From assembly GCA_947505245.1 (NCBI GenBank), contig CANNIZ010000011.1, positions 40,460 through 104,459 of the forward strand: a stretch of 64,000 nt of DNA, read 5' to 3'. Made by a program: the position numbers and the translations under genes. The notes under the pieces were generated by a model that saw nothing but the letters and a program-made list of their open reading frames with translations, made no database searches and had not been told where the DNA came from. This document shows positions 52,640-61,855 of the stretch, one piece after another (the first letter of the stretch is position 1; each line of letters starts with the position of its first letter). The stretch comes from Pseudomonadota bacterium (GTDB lineage: Bacteria; Myxococcota_A; UBA796; GCA-2862545).

Positions 52640-53893
52640 ATGAACGTCGTCCTCGTTGGTGGTGGTGGGCGCGAACACGCGCTCGCGTGGCGGATCGCGA
52701 AGTCTCCGACGCTGTCCCGGCTCGTGTTTACACACGAGAACCCCGGCTTCGTCGGGCTCGGGGTCGTCGACGCGGCGTCTTCGATCGATGGAATGGTGGA
52801 CGTGGCCGTGCGCGCGCGCGCGGACCTCGTCGTCGTCGGGCCCGAGGGGCCGCTGGCGGCTGGCCTCGTCGACCGGCTCGACGCGGTGGGGATCCCTTGT
52901 TTTGGCCCGTCACAGGCGGCCTCGCGGCTCGAGTCGTCAAAGGCCTTCGCGAAGGAGATCATGGCCGAAGCCGGCGTCCCGACAGCGGGCGCGTTGGTCG
53001 CCGACCTCGACGACAAAGCTTCGTTCGAGGCGGCCGTCGCGCGCTGTCGCCGCGGAGACGTGGTCGTGAAGGCCGATGGCCTGGCCGCGGGAAAGGGTGT
53101 GGTCGTATGCGCCTCGGGCGAAGACGCGGTGGCGGCGCTGCTCGGGATGCGCGAGGCATTCGGAGACGCAGCACGAACGGTCGTGCTCGAGGACCTGCTC
53201 GTCGGACCCGAGGTGAGCCTGCTCGCGCTTTGCGACGGCGAGCGCGCGGTGCCCATGCTCTCTGCGCAGGACCACAAACGCCTGCTGGACGGCGACCAGG
53301 GGCCGAACACCGGCGGCATGGGGGCCTATGCGCCGTGTTCGCTCGTGGACGTCGCGTCGTTCGAGGCGCTCTGTGAGCAGGTCCACGTCCCGGTTCTTCG
53401 GGCGATGGCGGCGCGAGGGACGCCGTTTCGAGGGGTGCTGTACGCGGGGCTGATGATGACGCCGGAGGGTCCGCGGGTGTTGGAGTTCAACGCCCGGTTC
53501 GGCGACCCCGAGACGCAGCCGCTGATGGTGTTGTGGGACGAGGATCTGCTTCCATGGCTGTACGGAGCGGCCATCGGTCACGTCCCCTCAGGCCGCCCGC
53601 GGTTCCGCGCTGGAGCTGCATGCTGCGTGGTGCTCGCGGCCGAGGGTTACCCCGACGATCCGCACACCGGCGTCGTCGTCCCGGTCGGGGAGCAGCCAAC
53701 TGGTGGCGAGGTTTTCTTCGCAGGAACTCGTCGGGTGCAGGAGCAGCTCGTGTCGAGCGGGGGGCGTGTGTTGGGCGTCACCGGTTTCGGACCAGACGTC
53801 GGCGCTGCTCGTCGCGGCGCCTACGCGGTGGTCGATGGCTGGCGGTTCGCGGGCGCCCAGCTGCGCTCGGACATCGCGGCGCGGGCGGATTAG
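52640..53893 (+). CDS. purD: Phosphoribosylamine-glycine ligase
   Basis: A 417-residue ATP-grasp enzyme that joins glycine to phosphoribosylamine in purine synthesis. VVLVGGGGREHALAWRIA at the N-terminus, VVVGPEGPLAAGL, VVKADGLAAGKGVVV (ATP grasp), QDHKRLLDGDQGPNTGGMG and RVLEFNARFGDPETQP are all present. Length is normal. Start ATG 52640, 67 bp from the divergent AgmX-like gene. The tandem protease gene follows by 41 bp. Confidence 0.97.
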   Translation: MNVVLVGGGGREHALAWRIAKSPTLSRLVFTHENPGFVGLGVVDAASSIDGMVDVAVRARADLVVVGPEGPLAAGLVDRLDAVGIPCFGPSQAASRLESSKAFAKEIMAEAGVPTAGALVADLDDKASFEAAVARCRRGDVVVKADGLAAGKGVVVCASGEDAVAALLGMREAFGDAARTVVLEDLLVGPEVSLLALCDGERAVPMLSAQDHKRLLDGDQGPNTGGMGAYAPCSLVDVASFEALCEQVHVPVLRAMAARGTPFRGVLYAGLMMTPEGPRVLEFNARFGDPETQPLMVLWDEDLLPWLYGAAIGHVPSGRPRFRAGAACCVVLAAEGYPDDPHTGVVVPVGEQPTGGEVFFAGTRRVQEQLVSSGGRVLGVTGFGPDVGAARRGAYAVVDGWRFAGAQLRSDIAARAD

Positions 53894-53934
53894 CCGAAGG
53901 GGATGCCGCGGCAGAGACGCGGGTTGGAGTCCCG

Positions 53935-56736
53935 ATGCTCGCGCTCGCCCTGACCGTAGCCCTCGCCGCACCTGTGCCCGTCGCGACCCCGGCGGCGTCC
54001 GCGGCCGCGCAAGCCAGCTGGCAGGCGACGATCGATCGCGTCGTGCCGGCCGTGGTCGCGATTCGCGTCACGCAGACGCGCGACTTCGACACCGAGGACG
54101 CGGGCACCTCGTTTGGCACCGGGTTCGTGGTCGATGCTGAGAAGGGGATCCTGCTCACCAACCGGCACATGGTGCACGCCGGTCCCGTGGTCGCGACGGC
54201 GATCTTCGAGAACCACGAAGAGGTCGATCTCATCCCGATCTACCGCGACCCGATCCACGACTTCGGCTTTTACAAGTTCGACCCCAAGCAGGTCGAGCAC
54301 CAGAAGGTCGTAGCGCTGGACCTCGCCCCTGACGGCGCACGTGTGGGCATGGAAATCCGCGTGATCGGAAACGACGCTGGCGAGAAGCTGTCGATCCTCG
54401 ACGGCACACTCGCGCGGCTGGATCGCGAGGCACCCGACTACGGCTCGGACACGTACAACGACTTCAACACGTTCTACGTTCAGGCGGCGTCGAACACGTC
54501 GGGCGGGTCGTCCGGCTCGCCGGTCGTGGACATCGACGGGCGCGTGGTGGCGCTCAACGCCGGCGGGAGCAATCGGGCTGCGTCGAGCTTCTACCTGCCG
54601 CTGTACCGCGTGGTGACGGCGCTCGCGGCGCTCGAGCGCGGGGAGGGCGTTGCGCGCGGGACGCTCGGGATCGTGTACGAGTACCACCACTTCGAAGAGA
54701 CAGAGCGCCTCGGCCTCCCGGCGGCGGTCGAAGATCGCGCTCGCGCGCGCTGGCCGGACGGGACGGGGCTCCTCGTGGTGTCCGAGAGCGTGCCGGGGAC
54801 GTCGGGCGCGGACGTGGTCGAGTCGGGCGACGTGCTCGAGTCCGTGGACGGAACGCCGATCGGCGACTTCGTCACGCTCGAGGCGCTGCTCGATGCGAAG
54901 GTTGGAAAGACCGTCCATGTGGTGTCGTGGCGGGGCGAAAAGATGCTCGAGGCCGACGTCCTCGTCGAGGACCTGCACGCGCTCGCGCCCGATCGGTACC
55001 TCGAGACCGGGCGATCCATCCTGCACGACGTTTCGTTCCACCAGGCGAAGAACCACGGCGTGAACCAGGACGGCGTCTACGTCGCAGCGCCCGGCTATTG
55101 GCTCGGTCTCGCGAACGTGCCCGAGGGGGCGGTCATCACCGAGGCCGACGGCGTGCCCGTGTCGGACGTGGACGACTTCCGCGCCGAGGTTGAGACGCGC
55201 GCAGACGGTGAGCAGGTGCGTTTGCGTTGGCACCCGATCGACGAGCCGCGGCGGTCGATGATCGCGGTGGCGACGATCGAGCGCACCTGGTTTCCGACGC
55301 GCTCATGTACGCGAAATGACGCGTCGGGGCTGTGGCCGTGCGTGGCGAGCCCGCCCCCGCCGCAGTCGAAGGACAAGGTACCCGCGACCGTGTCGTTCGA
55401 CGTGGACGGGCCGAAGGTCGCGCGGACGCTCGGCTCTTCGTTCGTGGTCGTTGACTTCGACATCCCCTACCCGACGGCCGGGCTGAAGGAGTTCAACTAT
55501 CTCGGAGCGGGGCTCGTGATCGACGCGCAGCGAGGCCTCGTCGTGGTCGATCGCGACACGGTCCCGGTCGTGATCGGCGACATGACGCTCACGTTCGCGG
55601 GCGCCGTCCGGGTGCCTGGGCACGTGGTCTACCTGCACCCGCTGCACGACTTCGCGATCGTGAAGTACGACCCCGCGTTGCTCGGCGATACCCCTGTCAC
55701 GGCGGTCGAGTTCGCAGACGATGACGTCGAGGTGGACGACAAGCTGTGGCAGGTGGGCATCGACTCGGACTACCGCGTGTCGGCGCGCCGCTCGCGGGTG
55801 TCGACCTACGAAGCACTTGATCTCGGCATTGCTGGGACGCCGCGGTTTCGTGACGCGAACGTCGAGGGAATCTCGATGTACGACAACGTCTCGTCGCTCG
55901 GTGGTGCGTTGTGTGACGACAAAGGCCGCGTCGTCGCGATGTGGGCTTCGTTCGTGGACCAGGCCACCGGGGACCGAACGTTCTACGGTCTGCCGTCGCG
56001 GTACCTCAAGCGCATCGTCGATCCAATCCGCGCCGGACAGGACCCCGCCTACCGCGCGCTCGGCTTCGAGGTCGTACCCACGTCGCTCGTGGAGGCCCGC
56101 GAGAGAGGCCTCTCGCAGGTGCGCGCCGACACGATCTTCGCGAAGGATCCGTCCCGCCGCGAGGTGCTCGAGATCCGGCGTGTCGCCGCAGGTATGCCAG
56201 CCAACCTCGCGCTTCGCGACGGCGATCTGCTGCTCGACGTCGATGGCGAGCCGATGCTGCGGGTGCGCGACCTCGAGGCGTTCACCTCCCAGGACTCCGT
56301 GAACCTGCACGTGCTTCGCGACGGAGCGGAACTCGATCTCACCGTCGACACGGCCCCAACGGACGGTCGTGGCACGGATCGGATCGTGTCGTGGGCTGGC
56401 CTCATCGTCCACGCCCCGCACCTCGAGGTCGGGACGCAGCAGCAGGTCGAGCCGACCGGCGTCTATTCCGCGTGGCTGTGGTTCGGCTCTCCCGGCGCGA
56501 CGTACGGTCTTCGGCCGACGCGCAGGATCGTCGAGGTCAACGGTACGGTGATCCCCGACCTGAACACGTTCGTGTCGGTCGTGAAAGGGCTCGGAGAGGG
56601 GTCTGTCGTGAAGGTGAAGTCGGTCGGCCTGGACGGCAAGATCCTGGTGCAGGCGCTCGTGCTTGACGTGAACTACTGGCCTGGTTTCGAGATCGTCCGC
56701 GACGGCGACGACAGCTGGAAGCGCGTCAATTGGTAG
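53935..56736 (+). CDS. Tandem HtrA-like serine protease (Nma111-like), second domain inactive
   Basis: A 933-residue exported protein with the layout of yeast Nma111/Ynm3: protease-PDZ-PDZ-protease-PDZ-PDZ. Signal peptide MLALALTVALAAPVPVATPA. The first trypsin-like domain has a full triad: H78 (LLTNRHMVH), D109 (PIHDFGFYKFD) and S193 (SGGSSGSPVVD). PDZ-like segments follow (SGADVVESGDVLESVDGTPI; GAVITEADGVPVSDVDDF). The second domain keeps LHDFAIVKYD but has VVVDRDTV for the histidine block and SSLGGALCDD for the serine block, so it cannot be a protease. Two more PDZ-like segments end the protein. GGAG precedes ATG 53935. It is probably periplasmic. Confidence 0.85.
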   Translation: MLALALTVALAAPVPVATPAASAAAQASWQATIDRVVPAVVAIRVTQTRDFDTEDAGTSFGTGFVVDAEKGILLTNRHMVHAGPVVATAIFENHEEVDLIPIYRDPIHDFGFYKFDPKQVEHQKVVALDLAPDGARVGMEIRVIGNDAGEKLSILDGTLARLDREAPDYGSDTYNDFNTFYVQAASNTSGGSSGSPVVDIDGRVVALNAGGSNRAASSFYLPLYRVVTALAALERGEGVARGTLGIVYEYHHFEETERLGLPAAVEDRARARWPDGTGLLVVSESVPGTSGADVVESGDVLESVDGTPIGDFVTLEALLDAKVGKTVHVVSWRGEKMLEADVLVEDLHALAPDRYLETGRSILHDVSFHQAKNHGVNQDGVYVAAPGYWLGLANVPEGAVITEADGVPVSDVDDFRAEVETRADGEQVRLRWHPIDEPRRSMIAVATIERTWFPTRSCTRNDASGLWPCVASPPPPQSKDKVPATVSFDVDGPKVARTLGSSFVVVDFDIPYPTAGLKEFNYLGAGLVIDAQRGLVVVDRDTVPVVIGDMTLTFAGAVRVPGHVVYLHPLHDFAIVKYDPALLGDTPVTAVEFADDDVEVDDKLWQVGIDSDYRVSARRSRVSTYEALDLGIAGTPRFRDANVEGISMYDNVSSLGGALCDDKGRVVAMWASFVDQATGDRTFYGLPSRYLKRIVDPIRAGQDPAYRALGFEVVPTSLVEARERGLSQVRADTIFAKDPSRREVLEIRRVAAGMPANLALRDGDLLLDVDGEPMLRVRDLEAFTSQDSVNLHVLRDGAELDLTVDTAPTDGRGTDRIVSWAGLIVHAPHLEVGTQQQVEPTGVYSAWLWFGSPGATYGLRPTRRIVEVNGTVIPDLNTFVSVVKGLGEGSVVKVKSVGLDGKILVQALVLDVNYWPGFEIVRDGDDSWKRVNW

Positions 56737-58312
56737 GGGGGCCGAGGAAGTCAGCCGGGGGCTCCCTCGGGATCACGATCGACGGCGGCAGATCGGGAAA
56801 CGCGAGATCCGGTCGCACGTACAACTCATAGTCGCGGTGCCAATGCTGGTTGACCCGACCGAGGAACCGGTAGGGTCGGCCGAGCAGATCGAGCACTGCA
56901 GCGTCGTTGTCCGCGTGCATCTCGATGCCATCGGCATAGCGGTAAGTGACCACGACGAATTCGACGTCCGCCGGCACGAAGGTGCGCGGGTCGGTGTCTG
57001 CGCCGCCGGGGTGACGACGGGTGAGCGCGCGCTCGTGCGTCTCTAGGACGGTCAGGTTCGGGCCGACGAAGAACGCCATTGCGCCCGCGTCTCGCATCGC
57101 GATCCGAGAGCCCGGTGGCGCGTGTTCGGCGATGAACCGCGACGCGATCTCGGTGCCGTTGCCGGGCTGCAGGGTGTGCCAGCCGTCGTACCGGATGGGG
57201 CGTGACGCGACGGGTCCGTTCAACAGGGGGGCCGCAAACGACGCCGCGAACGCGACCAGCAGCCCCCGCCGAACCGCGACCGACGGCGACGCGGTCGTGT
57301 GGTGAAGCTCGGCGAGCCGCGAAGCGAACGCGCACAGCGCGAGCGTGACGCCGGGGAGCAAGAGACGCCCGCCGGGCATCCACATGTCCACCTGGAAGGC
57401 CACGGCAGTGAGACCGAGCGCGAGGGCGAGCACGGCGAGGCGCGTCGACTTGAACGGGGGGGCGAGCGCGATGAGCCCGAGGAACAGCGCGGCCAACCAG
57501 AACTGCCGGTCGGGCCAGAGGTAGGTGATGTTGTAGTGAAGCTGACCGAGCAGGTCGCGATGGTCCTTGGCGTTCCAGGTGTTCGGCACCAGAGCGCCAA
57601 AGTAGACGGCGCGTCCGAGCCACACGGGGACCACACCGAGCGCGGTGCCGATCGCTGCAGAGCCGATTCGAGCGCGTCCGTCCGACCACGAGCGCCACGT
57701 CTCGTAGGCGGCGAGGGTTCCCGCGACAGCGATGCCCTCGGGGCGTACGGCGACGAGCAGTCCGCACAGGAGCCCAGGTACGAAGCGCGCTGCGCCGCTT
57801 GAATTGCGAAAGCTGAAGGTCGCGGCGCTGGCAGCCAGCACGAAGGCGATGAACTGGCTCGACTCGATGCCGTTCGTGGCGACCACGGCGTAGTGCGGGT
57901 CGATCGCGAGCCAGAAAGCGGGCAGCAAGGCGAGCCACGTGGGGCGCTCGACGAGGACGCGCGTCAGCCAAACCGATGCGGCGATGCCGACAACGCCGTA
58001 AAATAGCCCGGGATACACGAGCAGCGCGTGCATCGCGCCCATGTCACTGCCCGCGAGCTTCCAACCGAGCGCCGTTTGAAACACCCAGAGCAGGTTCGTG
58101 TACCCCTCGACCGGGGCGTCGTTGACGTTGTAGGTAAGCCCGTTCCCGAGTGCCAGGTTCATCGCGTAGCGGGCTGAGATGTAGGCGTCGTCCACGACCG
58201 AATCGAGCCGCGGGAGGGCGCGTAGGACGTGAAGGGCAGCCAGAACGCAGGCGGCGATGGCGAGTCGGATGTCAGTGGCGCGTGGCATGGCGCCCAGGCT
58301 AACTGGATTCAT
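56726..58312 (-). CDS. Polytopic GT-C-type glycosyltransferase-like membrane protein
   Basis: A 528-residue membrane protein with about ten hydrophobic segments followed by a C-terminal soluble domain. The first loop after helix 1 has the acidic pair and signature DSVVDDAYISARYAMNLA, then GNGLTYNVNDAPVEGYTNLLW, as in lipid-linked-sugar-dependent GT-C enzymes (mycobacterial AftB-like and related bacterial proteins). The sugar donor and acceptor are unknown. The ATG at 58310-58312 has an AGGG ahead; an internal ATG at 58286-58288 is an alternative. Its 3' end overlaps the tandem protease gene by 11 bp and it diverges from the SixA-like gene across 18 bp. Confidence 0.75.
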   Translation of the reverse strand: MNPVSLGAMPRATDIRLAIAACVLAALHVLRALPRLDSVVDDAYISARYAMNLALGNGLTYNVNDAPVEGYTNLLWVFQTALGWKLAGSDMGAMHALLVYPGLFYGVVGIAASVWLTRVLVERPTWLALLPAFWLAIDPHYAVVATNGIESSQFIAFVLAASAATFSFRNSSGAARFVPGLLCGLLVAVRPEGIAVAGTLAAYETWRSWSDGRARIGSAAIGTALGVVPVWLGRAVYFGALVPNTWNAKDHRDLLGQLHYNITYLWPDRQFWLAALFLGLIALAPPFKSTRLAVLALALGLTAVAFQVDMWMPGGRLLLPGVTLALCAFASRLAELHHTTASPSVAVRRGLLVAFAASFAAPLLNGPVASRPIRYDGWHTLQPGNGTEIASRFIAEHAPPGSRIAMRDAGAMAFFVGPNLTVLETHERALTRRHPGGADTDPRTFVPADVEFVVVTYRYADGIEMHADNDAAVLDLLGRPYRFLGRVNQHWHRDYELYVRPDLAFPDLPPSIVIPREPPADFLGPPTN

Positions 58313-58330
58313 GCGACCCTGGCGCCTGGG

Positions 58331-58807
58331 ATGATCCTCGTCGCGATGCGTCATGCGCACGCGGCTGCGAGTGACGGGCCGATGGGCGATCACGCTCGTC
58401 CGCTCGACGCCCGGGGTCGCCTCGAGGCGCGCGAGGTCGGTGGCGCGCTCGCGGCCCGCAATCTGCTCCCCGACCTGGTGCTGTGCAGCGACGCGCGGCG
58501 CGCGCGGGAGACGTGGGAGCGCATGGAAGGGGCGTTCGGTCGGGCAATTCCGACGCGCTACCTGCCGGGCATGTACGTGCGCGGGCTCGACTCGGCGCTC
58601 ACGACCCTCGCGCAGGTGCACGTGTCGACCGTGCTTATCGTGGGTCATAACCCCGATTGGGAGTACCTCGTCCACACGCTGACCGGGACGCTCATCTCCA
58701 TCCGTCCGGCGACAGCCGTGGTCATGGAGATCCGCGCGCCGTCGTGGAGCGTCGCTGTGGCGCAGGCAGGTCGCTGGCGCCAACGGGATATCGTCACCGC
58801 GATTTGA
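58331..58807 (+). CDS. SixA-like histidine phosphatase
   Basis: A 158-residue member of the histidine phosphatase (phosphoglycerate mutase-like) superfamily, SixA branch. The first catalytic block is VAMRHAHAA (RHG replaced by RHA, with H8), and the second His is in LIVGHNPDWEYL. LVLCSDARRARETWE is the typical middle block. SixA removes phosphate from HPr-type or phosphorelay histidines. Start ATG 58331, eight bases before the end of a GGGCC-like run and 18 bp from the divergent GT-C gene. The AsmA-like gene follows by seven bases, implying co-transcription. Confidence 0.85.
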   Translation: MILVAMRHAHAAASDGPMGDHARPLDARGRLEAREVGGALAARNLLPDLVLCSDARRARETWERMEGAFGRAIPTRYLPGMYVRGLDSALTTLAQVHVSTVLIVGHNPDWEYLVHTLTGTLISIRPATAVVMEIRAPSWSVAVAQAGRWRQRDIVTAI

Positions 58808-58814
58808 GGTGTTC

Positions 58815-61583
58815 ATGGACAAACGCAAGCTCGCGGCCGGCTGCTCCGTCGCTGGAACGATCGCCGTTGCGGTCCCCGTCGTACTGATCGGCGGTGGGGT
58901 CGCTGCGCTGGCGCTGGCGCCGGCGTTGTTCGGCGGACGCCTGACGGCCCTGCTCGAGGAACAACTCGACGCTTCCTTGAACGCGACGGTGCGGTTCGAC
59001 CCACCGTCTGTCAGCCTTTTGAAGACGTTCCCGTCCGTCGGACTTCACCTCGCGAACGTCTCGGTCGTCGGGCGGGACGCGTTCGACGGGGTCGAGTTGG
59101 CGCGCGTCGGCGAGGTGGACGTCGCCCTCGACCTGTTCAGCGTCCTCGGGGGTGGCGCGGTTCAAGTCGACGGCGTGACCGTCAAGAACGCAGCCATCCA
59201 CGTCATCATCGACGACGAAGGTCGCGCGAACTACGACATCGCGAAGCCCGCTCCCGCCTCGGCCGAGTCGTCGTCCTCCTACGCCGTGGATCTGCGCGAC
59301 GTGACGGTGGAGGGGCTCGCGCTCGACTATGACGATCGCGTAGGACACACCCACGTCGTGGTGGAAGACCTGTGGCACACGTCGGCGGGGACCCTGTCCA
59401 ACGACACGCTCGCGTTCGATACCCATACGACCGTCGCCGCGCTCACGCTGGAACAGAGCGGCATCACGCTGCTCAACCGCGTCCGAAGTTCCGCCGACGT
59501 GGACTTCGCAATCGACCAGAACACCGCCGTCACCACGCTCGGAGACAACCACGTGGTCCTCAACGACCTGCTGCTCGGGTTCGCGGGCACGGTGGCCGCC
59601 GACGGCACGGATCAGCTCGTCGACCTGTCGTTCAGCGCGCCCGACACGTCGTTCAAGACGCTGCTCTCGTTGTTGCCTACGGCGTACACGGGCGACATGA
59701 AGGATGTCACGGCAAGCGGCACGCTCGCGCTCTCGGGGACGGCGAAAGGTCGGCTCGCGTCCAGCGGCGACCACCTCCCGGCGTTTGACGTGTCGCTCGG
59801 GGTGAGCGACGCGCGGTTCCAGTACCCGGGCCTCCCATCGTCGGTCGAAGGCATTGGCGTGGACGTGAAGATCCGTCACCCGGAGGGTGAGACCGACCTC
59901 ACCGAGGTCGACGTTTCGCGGTTCGTGTTCACCTCGGGCGGAGCGGGTGTCGACGGCCGAATGGTGATTCGGCACCCATCTTCGGACCCTGACGTCGAGC
60001 TCGCGTGCAAGGGCGTGGTCGACCTCGCAGAGCTGGGTCGGGCCGTGCCGATGGAGGGCCAGTCGGCGACCGGATCAGTGGACCTTGACGTCGCGCTGAA
60101 GGGGCGCGTCAGCGACTTCGAAGCGCAGGCGGCCGACGCGATCGCCGCGAGCGGGAGGGTGCGCGCGAAGGGGCTCACCTGGCACACGGTCGACTATCCA
60201 GCGGTCGAGTTTCTGATCGACGATCTCGACCTCACCCTCGCGGGGCCGGGAGCCAAGATCGGCGCGCTCGCGGTTCGCTTTGATCGCTCCGACGTATCGG
60301 TCACGGGCTCGCTCGAGAACGTCGTCCCGTACATGCTCGTCGGGAACCCGCTCCGTGGGGACCTCGCGGTCGCTTCAAAGCTGTTCGACACCGCGCCCCT
60401 CGAAGGCGACCCGGCAGCGCCCCCTGCCGCGCCATCGGACGAGGTGCTCGTCCCCGTGCCCAAAGACCTCGACCTGACGCTGGGCGTCGCGCTCACGAAG
60501 GTGTTCGCCAGCGGGTGGGAGGCCGACGATGTGCGCGGAAAGGTGCGCGTCAAGAACGGCGTGCTCACGTTCGACGACCTGTCGATGGGCGTCCTCGGTG
60601 GTCGCGTCGGCGTCAGCGGCGACTACGCGGCGAGTGACGGCGAAGCTGCCGATCTAAAGCTCAGCCTGAACCTCAAGGACTTTGACATCGCGCGCGTGGC
60701 AGAAGGGTTCCCGACGTTGACCCGCCTGGTACCGTTCGCGAAGGCTGCGAGCGGCGAGTTCGACGCCGTGATGTCGTGGAAGACGCGGCTTGGCCGCGAC
60801 GGCACCCCTGACCTCGCCACGTTGACCTCGAACGGGAGCGTGCTGTCGCGCGGCATCCGTATGACGCCGGCGTCGCTTGGCGCCATCGCCACGGCGCTCG
60901 GCGGCGCGAACATGAAGGACGTCAACGTCGACGGCGCCGAGCTGCTTTTCGACCTGCTCGACGGCAAGATGGCGGTGAAGCCCGTTCCCATCCGCCTCGG
61001 GACGGCGCCTGCGACCCTCGCGGGAAAGGTCGGCGTGCTTGAGCGCACCCTGGACCTGGGGCTCGACGTGAACCTGCCGACCAAAGGCCTGCCTGCAGAC
61101 CTGTTGCCGGCGGGCGCGGCGGGCGCCGAGGCGCCTGTTCACGTCGCGATTACCGGCCCGTGGGACGCGCCGAAGATCAAGGTGACCGCTGGCGCGCTGA
61201 AGGCGGCGGCCGTCGAGGAGGTCAAACAGGCGGTGACGGCCGTGCTCGACGACCTTGTTGGAAAGGCGACGATCGAAGGCGACAAGCTGGTGGCCGAGGC
61301 GCACACGCAGGCGGAGGCGCTCCGAGCTGCGGGCAAGAAGGCGGGCGCCACGCTCCGAACCGAAGCGAAGCGACAAGGCGACGACCTCGTGGCGAAGGCA
61401 AAGGACCCGCTCTCGAAGGCCGCCGCGCGGGAAGCTGCCAGCAAGCTCAACGAGCAGGCCGACGCCAAGGCGAAGACGACTGAGCGCGAGGCAAACAGCA
61501 AGGCGACGGCGCTCGAGGACACCGCCAAGAAGAAGCGCGACCAGCTCATCTCCGAGGCGCAGAAGAAGGCCGCGCTGCGCTGA
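58815..61583 (+). CDS. AsmA-family protein with Lys/Ala-rich helical tail
   Basis: A 922-residue protein. One N-terminal transmembrane anchor (about 9-36) is followed by the AsmA/YhdP-type repeating beta structure thought to form lipid-conducting bridges between inner and outer membrane (LNATVRFDPPSVSLLKTFPSV, VGLHLANVSVVGRDAF in the chorein-like N-region; DLSMGVLGGRVGVSGDYA and MSWKTRLGRDGTPD in the AsmA C-terminal domain). The last 120 residues are a highly charged Ala/Lys/Glu helix (ATIEGDKLVAEAHTQAEALR; AKTTEREANSKATALEDT), unusual for the family. GAGGT precedes ATG 58815. Linked to the SixA-like gene. Confidence 0.82.
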   Translation: MDKRKLAAGCSVAGTIAVAVPVVLIGGGVAALALAPALFGGRLTALLEEQLDASLNATVRFDPPSVSLLKTFPSVGLHLANVSVVGRDAFDGVELARVGEVDVALDLFSVLGGGAVQVDGVTVKNAAIHVIIDDEGRANYDIAKPAPASAESSSSYAVDLRDVTVEGLALDYDDRVGHTHVVVEDLWHTSAGTLSNDTLAFDTHTTVAALTLEQSGITLLNRVRSSADVDFAIDQNTAVTTLGDNHVVLNDLLLGFAGTVAADGTDQLVDLSFSAPDTSFKTLLSLLPTAYTGDMKDVTASGTLALSGTAKGRLASSGDHLPAFDVSLGVSDARFQYPGLPSSVEGIGVDVKIRHPEGETDLTEVDVSRFVFTSGGAGVDGRMVIRHPSSDPDVELACKGVVDLAELGRAVPMEGQSATGSVDLDVALKGRVSDFEAQAADAIAASGRVRAKGLTWHTVDYPAVEFLIDDLDLTLAGPGAKIGALAVRFDRSDVSVTGSLENVVPYMLVGNPLRGDLAVASKLFDTAPLEGDPAAPPAAPSDEVLVPVPKDLDLTLGVALTKVFASGWEADDVRGKVRVKNGVLTFDDLSMGVLGGRVGVSGDYAASDGEAADLKLSLNLKDFDIARVAEGFPTLTRLVPFAKAASGEFDAVMSWKTRLGRDGTPDLATLTSNGSVLSRGIRMTPASLGAIATALGGANMKDVNVDGAELLFDLLDGKMAVKPVPIRLGTAPATLAGKVGVLERTLDLGLDVNLPTKGLPADLLPAGAAGAEAPVHVAITGPWDAPKIKVTAGALKAAAVEEVKQAVTAVLDDLVGKATIEGDKLVAEAHTQAEALRAAGKKAGATLRTEAKRQGDDLVAKAKDPLSKAAAREAASKLNEQADAKAKTTEREANSKATALEDTAKKKRDQLISEAQKKAALR

Positions 61584-61585
61584 TC

Positions 61586-61822
61586 CTAGAAGCGCGCTCG
61601 GGCCTCTTCGCGGAGCTCGCGCTCGGCGCGCAGCCAGTTGCCGAACGTGTCGCGGCTGCCGGCGCGGTAAAAGTCCAGCGCGCGCGCTGCGATCGCGCTG
61701 CGAGGCACTTCGGTGAGCGCGAGCAGGGGGAGCTGCTCGATCGCGTCGGTTGGAAGCTCGGGGAGGTCGTCGTAGGAGTCTTTGGTGGCGACGTAGGGGA
61801 GGGCTTCGGGGCGGTTGCTCAT
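61586..61822 (-). CDS. Small hypothetical protein (DUF2934-like C-terminus)
   Basis: A 78-residue soluble protein. The C-terminal half, IAARALDFYRAGSRDTFGNWLRAERELRE, split here as AARALDFYRAGSRDTFGNWL, resembles DUF2934 (a short helix pair with an aromatic-rich GxxxxxxWLxAE pattern). The N-terminus is acidic and probably disordered. No function is known. It starts with ATG 61822, preceded by GAGGAACCCCCC-type purines, 33 bp after the end of pbpC, so it may be the last gene of that transcript. It converges with the AsmA-like gene. Confidence 0.6.
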   Translation of the reverse strand: MSNRPEALPYVATKDSYDDLPELPTDAIEQLPLLALTEVPRSAIAARALDFYRAGSRDTFGNWLRAERELREEARARF

Positions 61823-61855
61823 GGGGGGTTCCTCGGGAGGGATGGCGCGCGAGGT

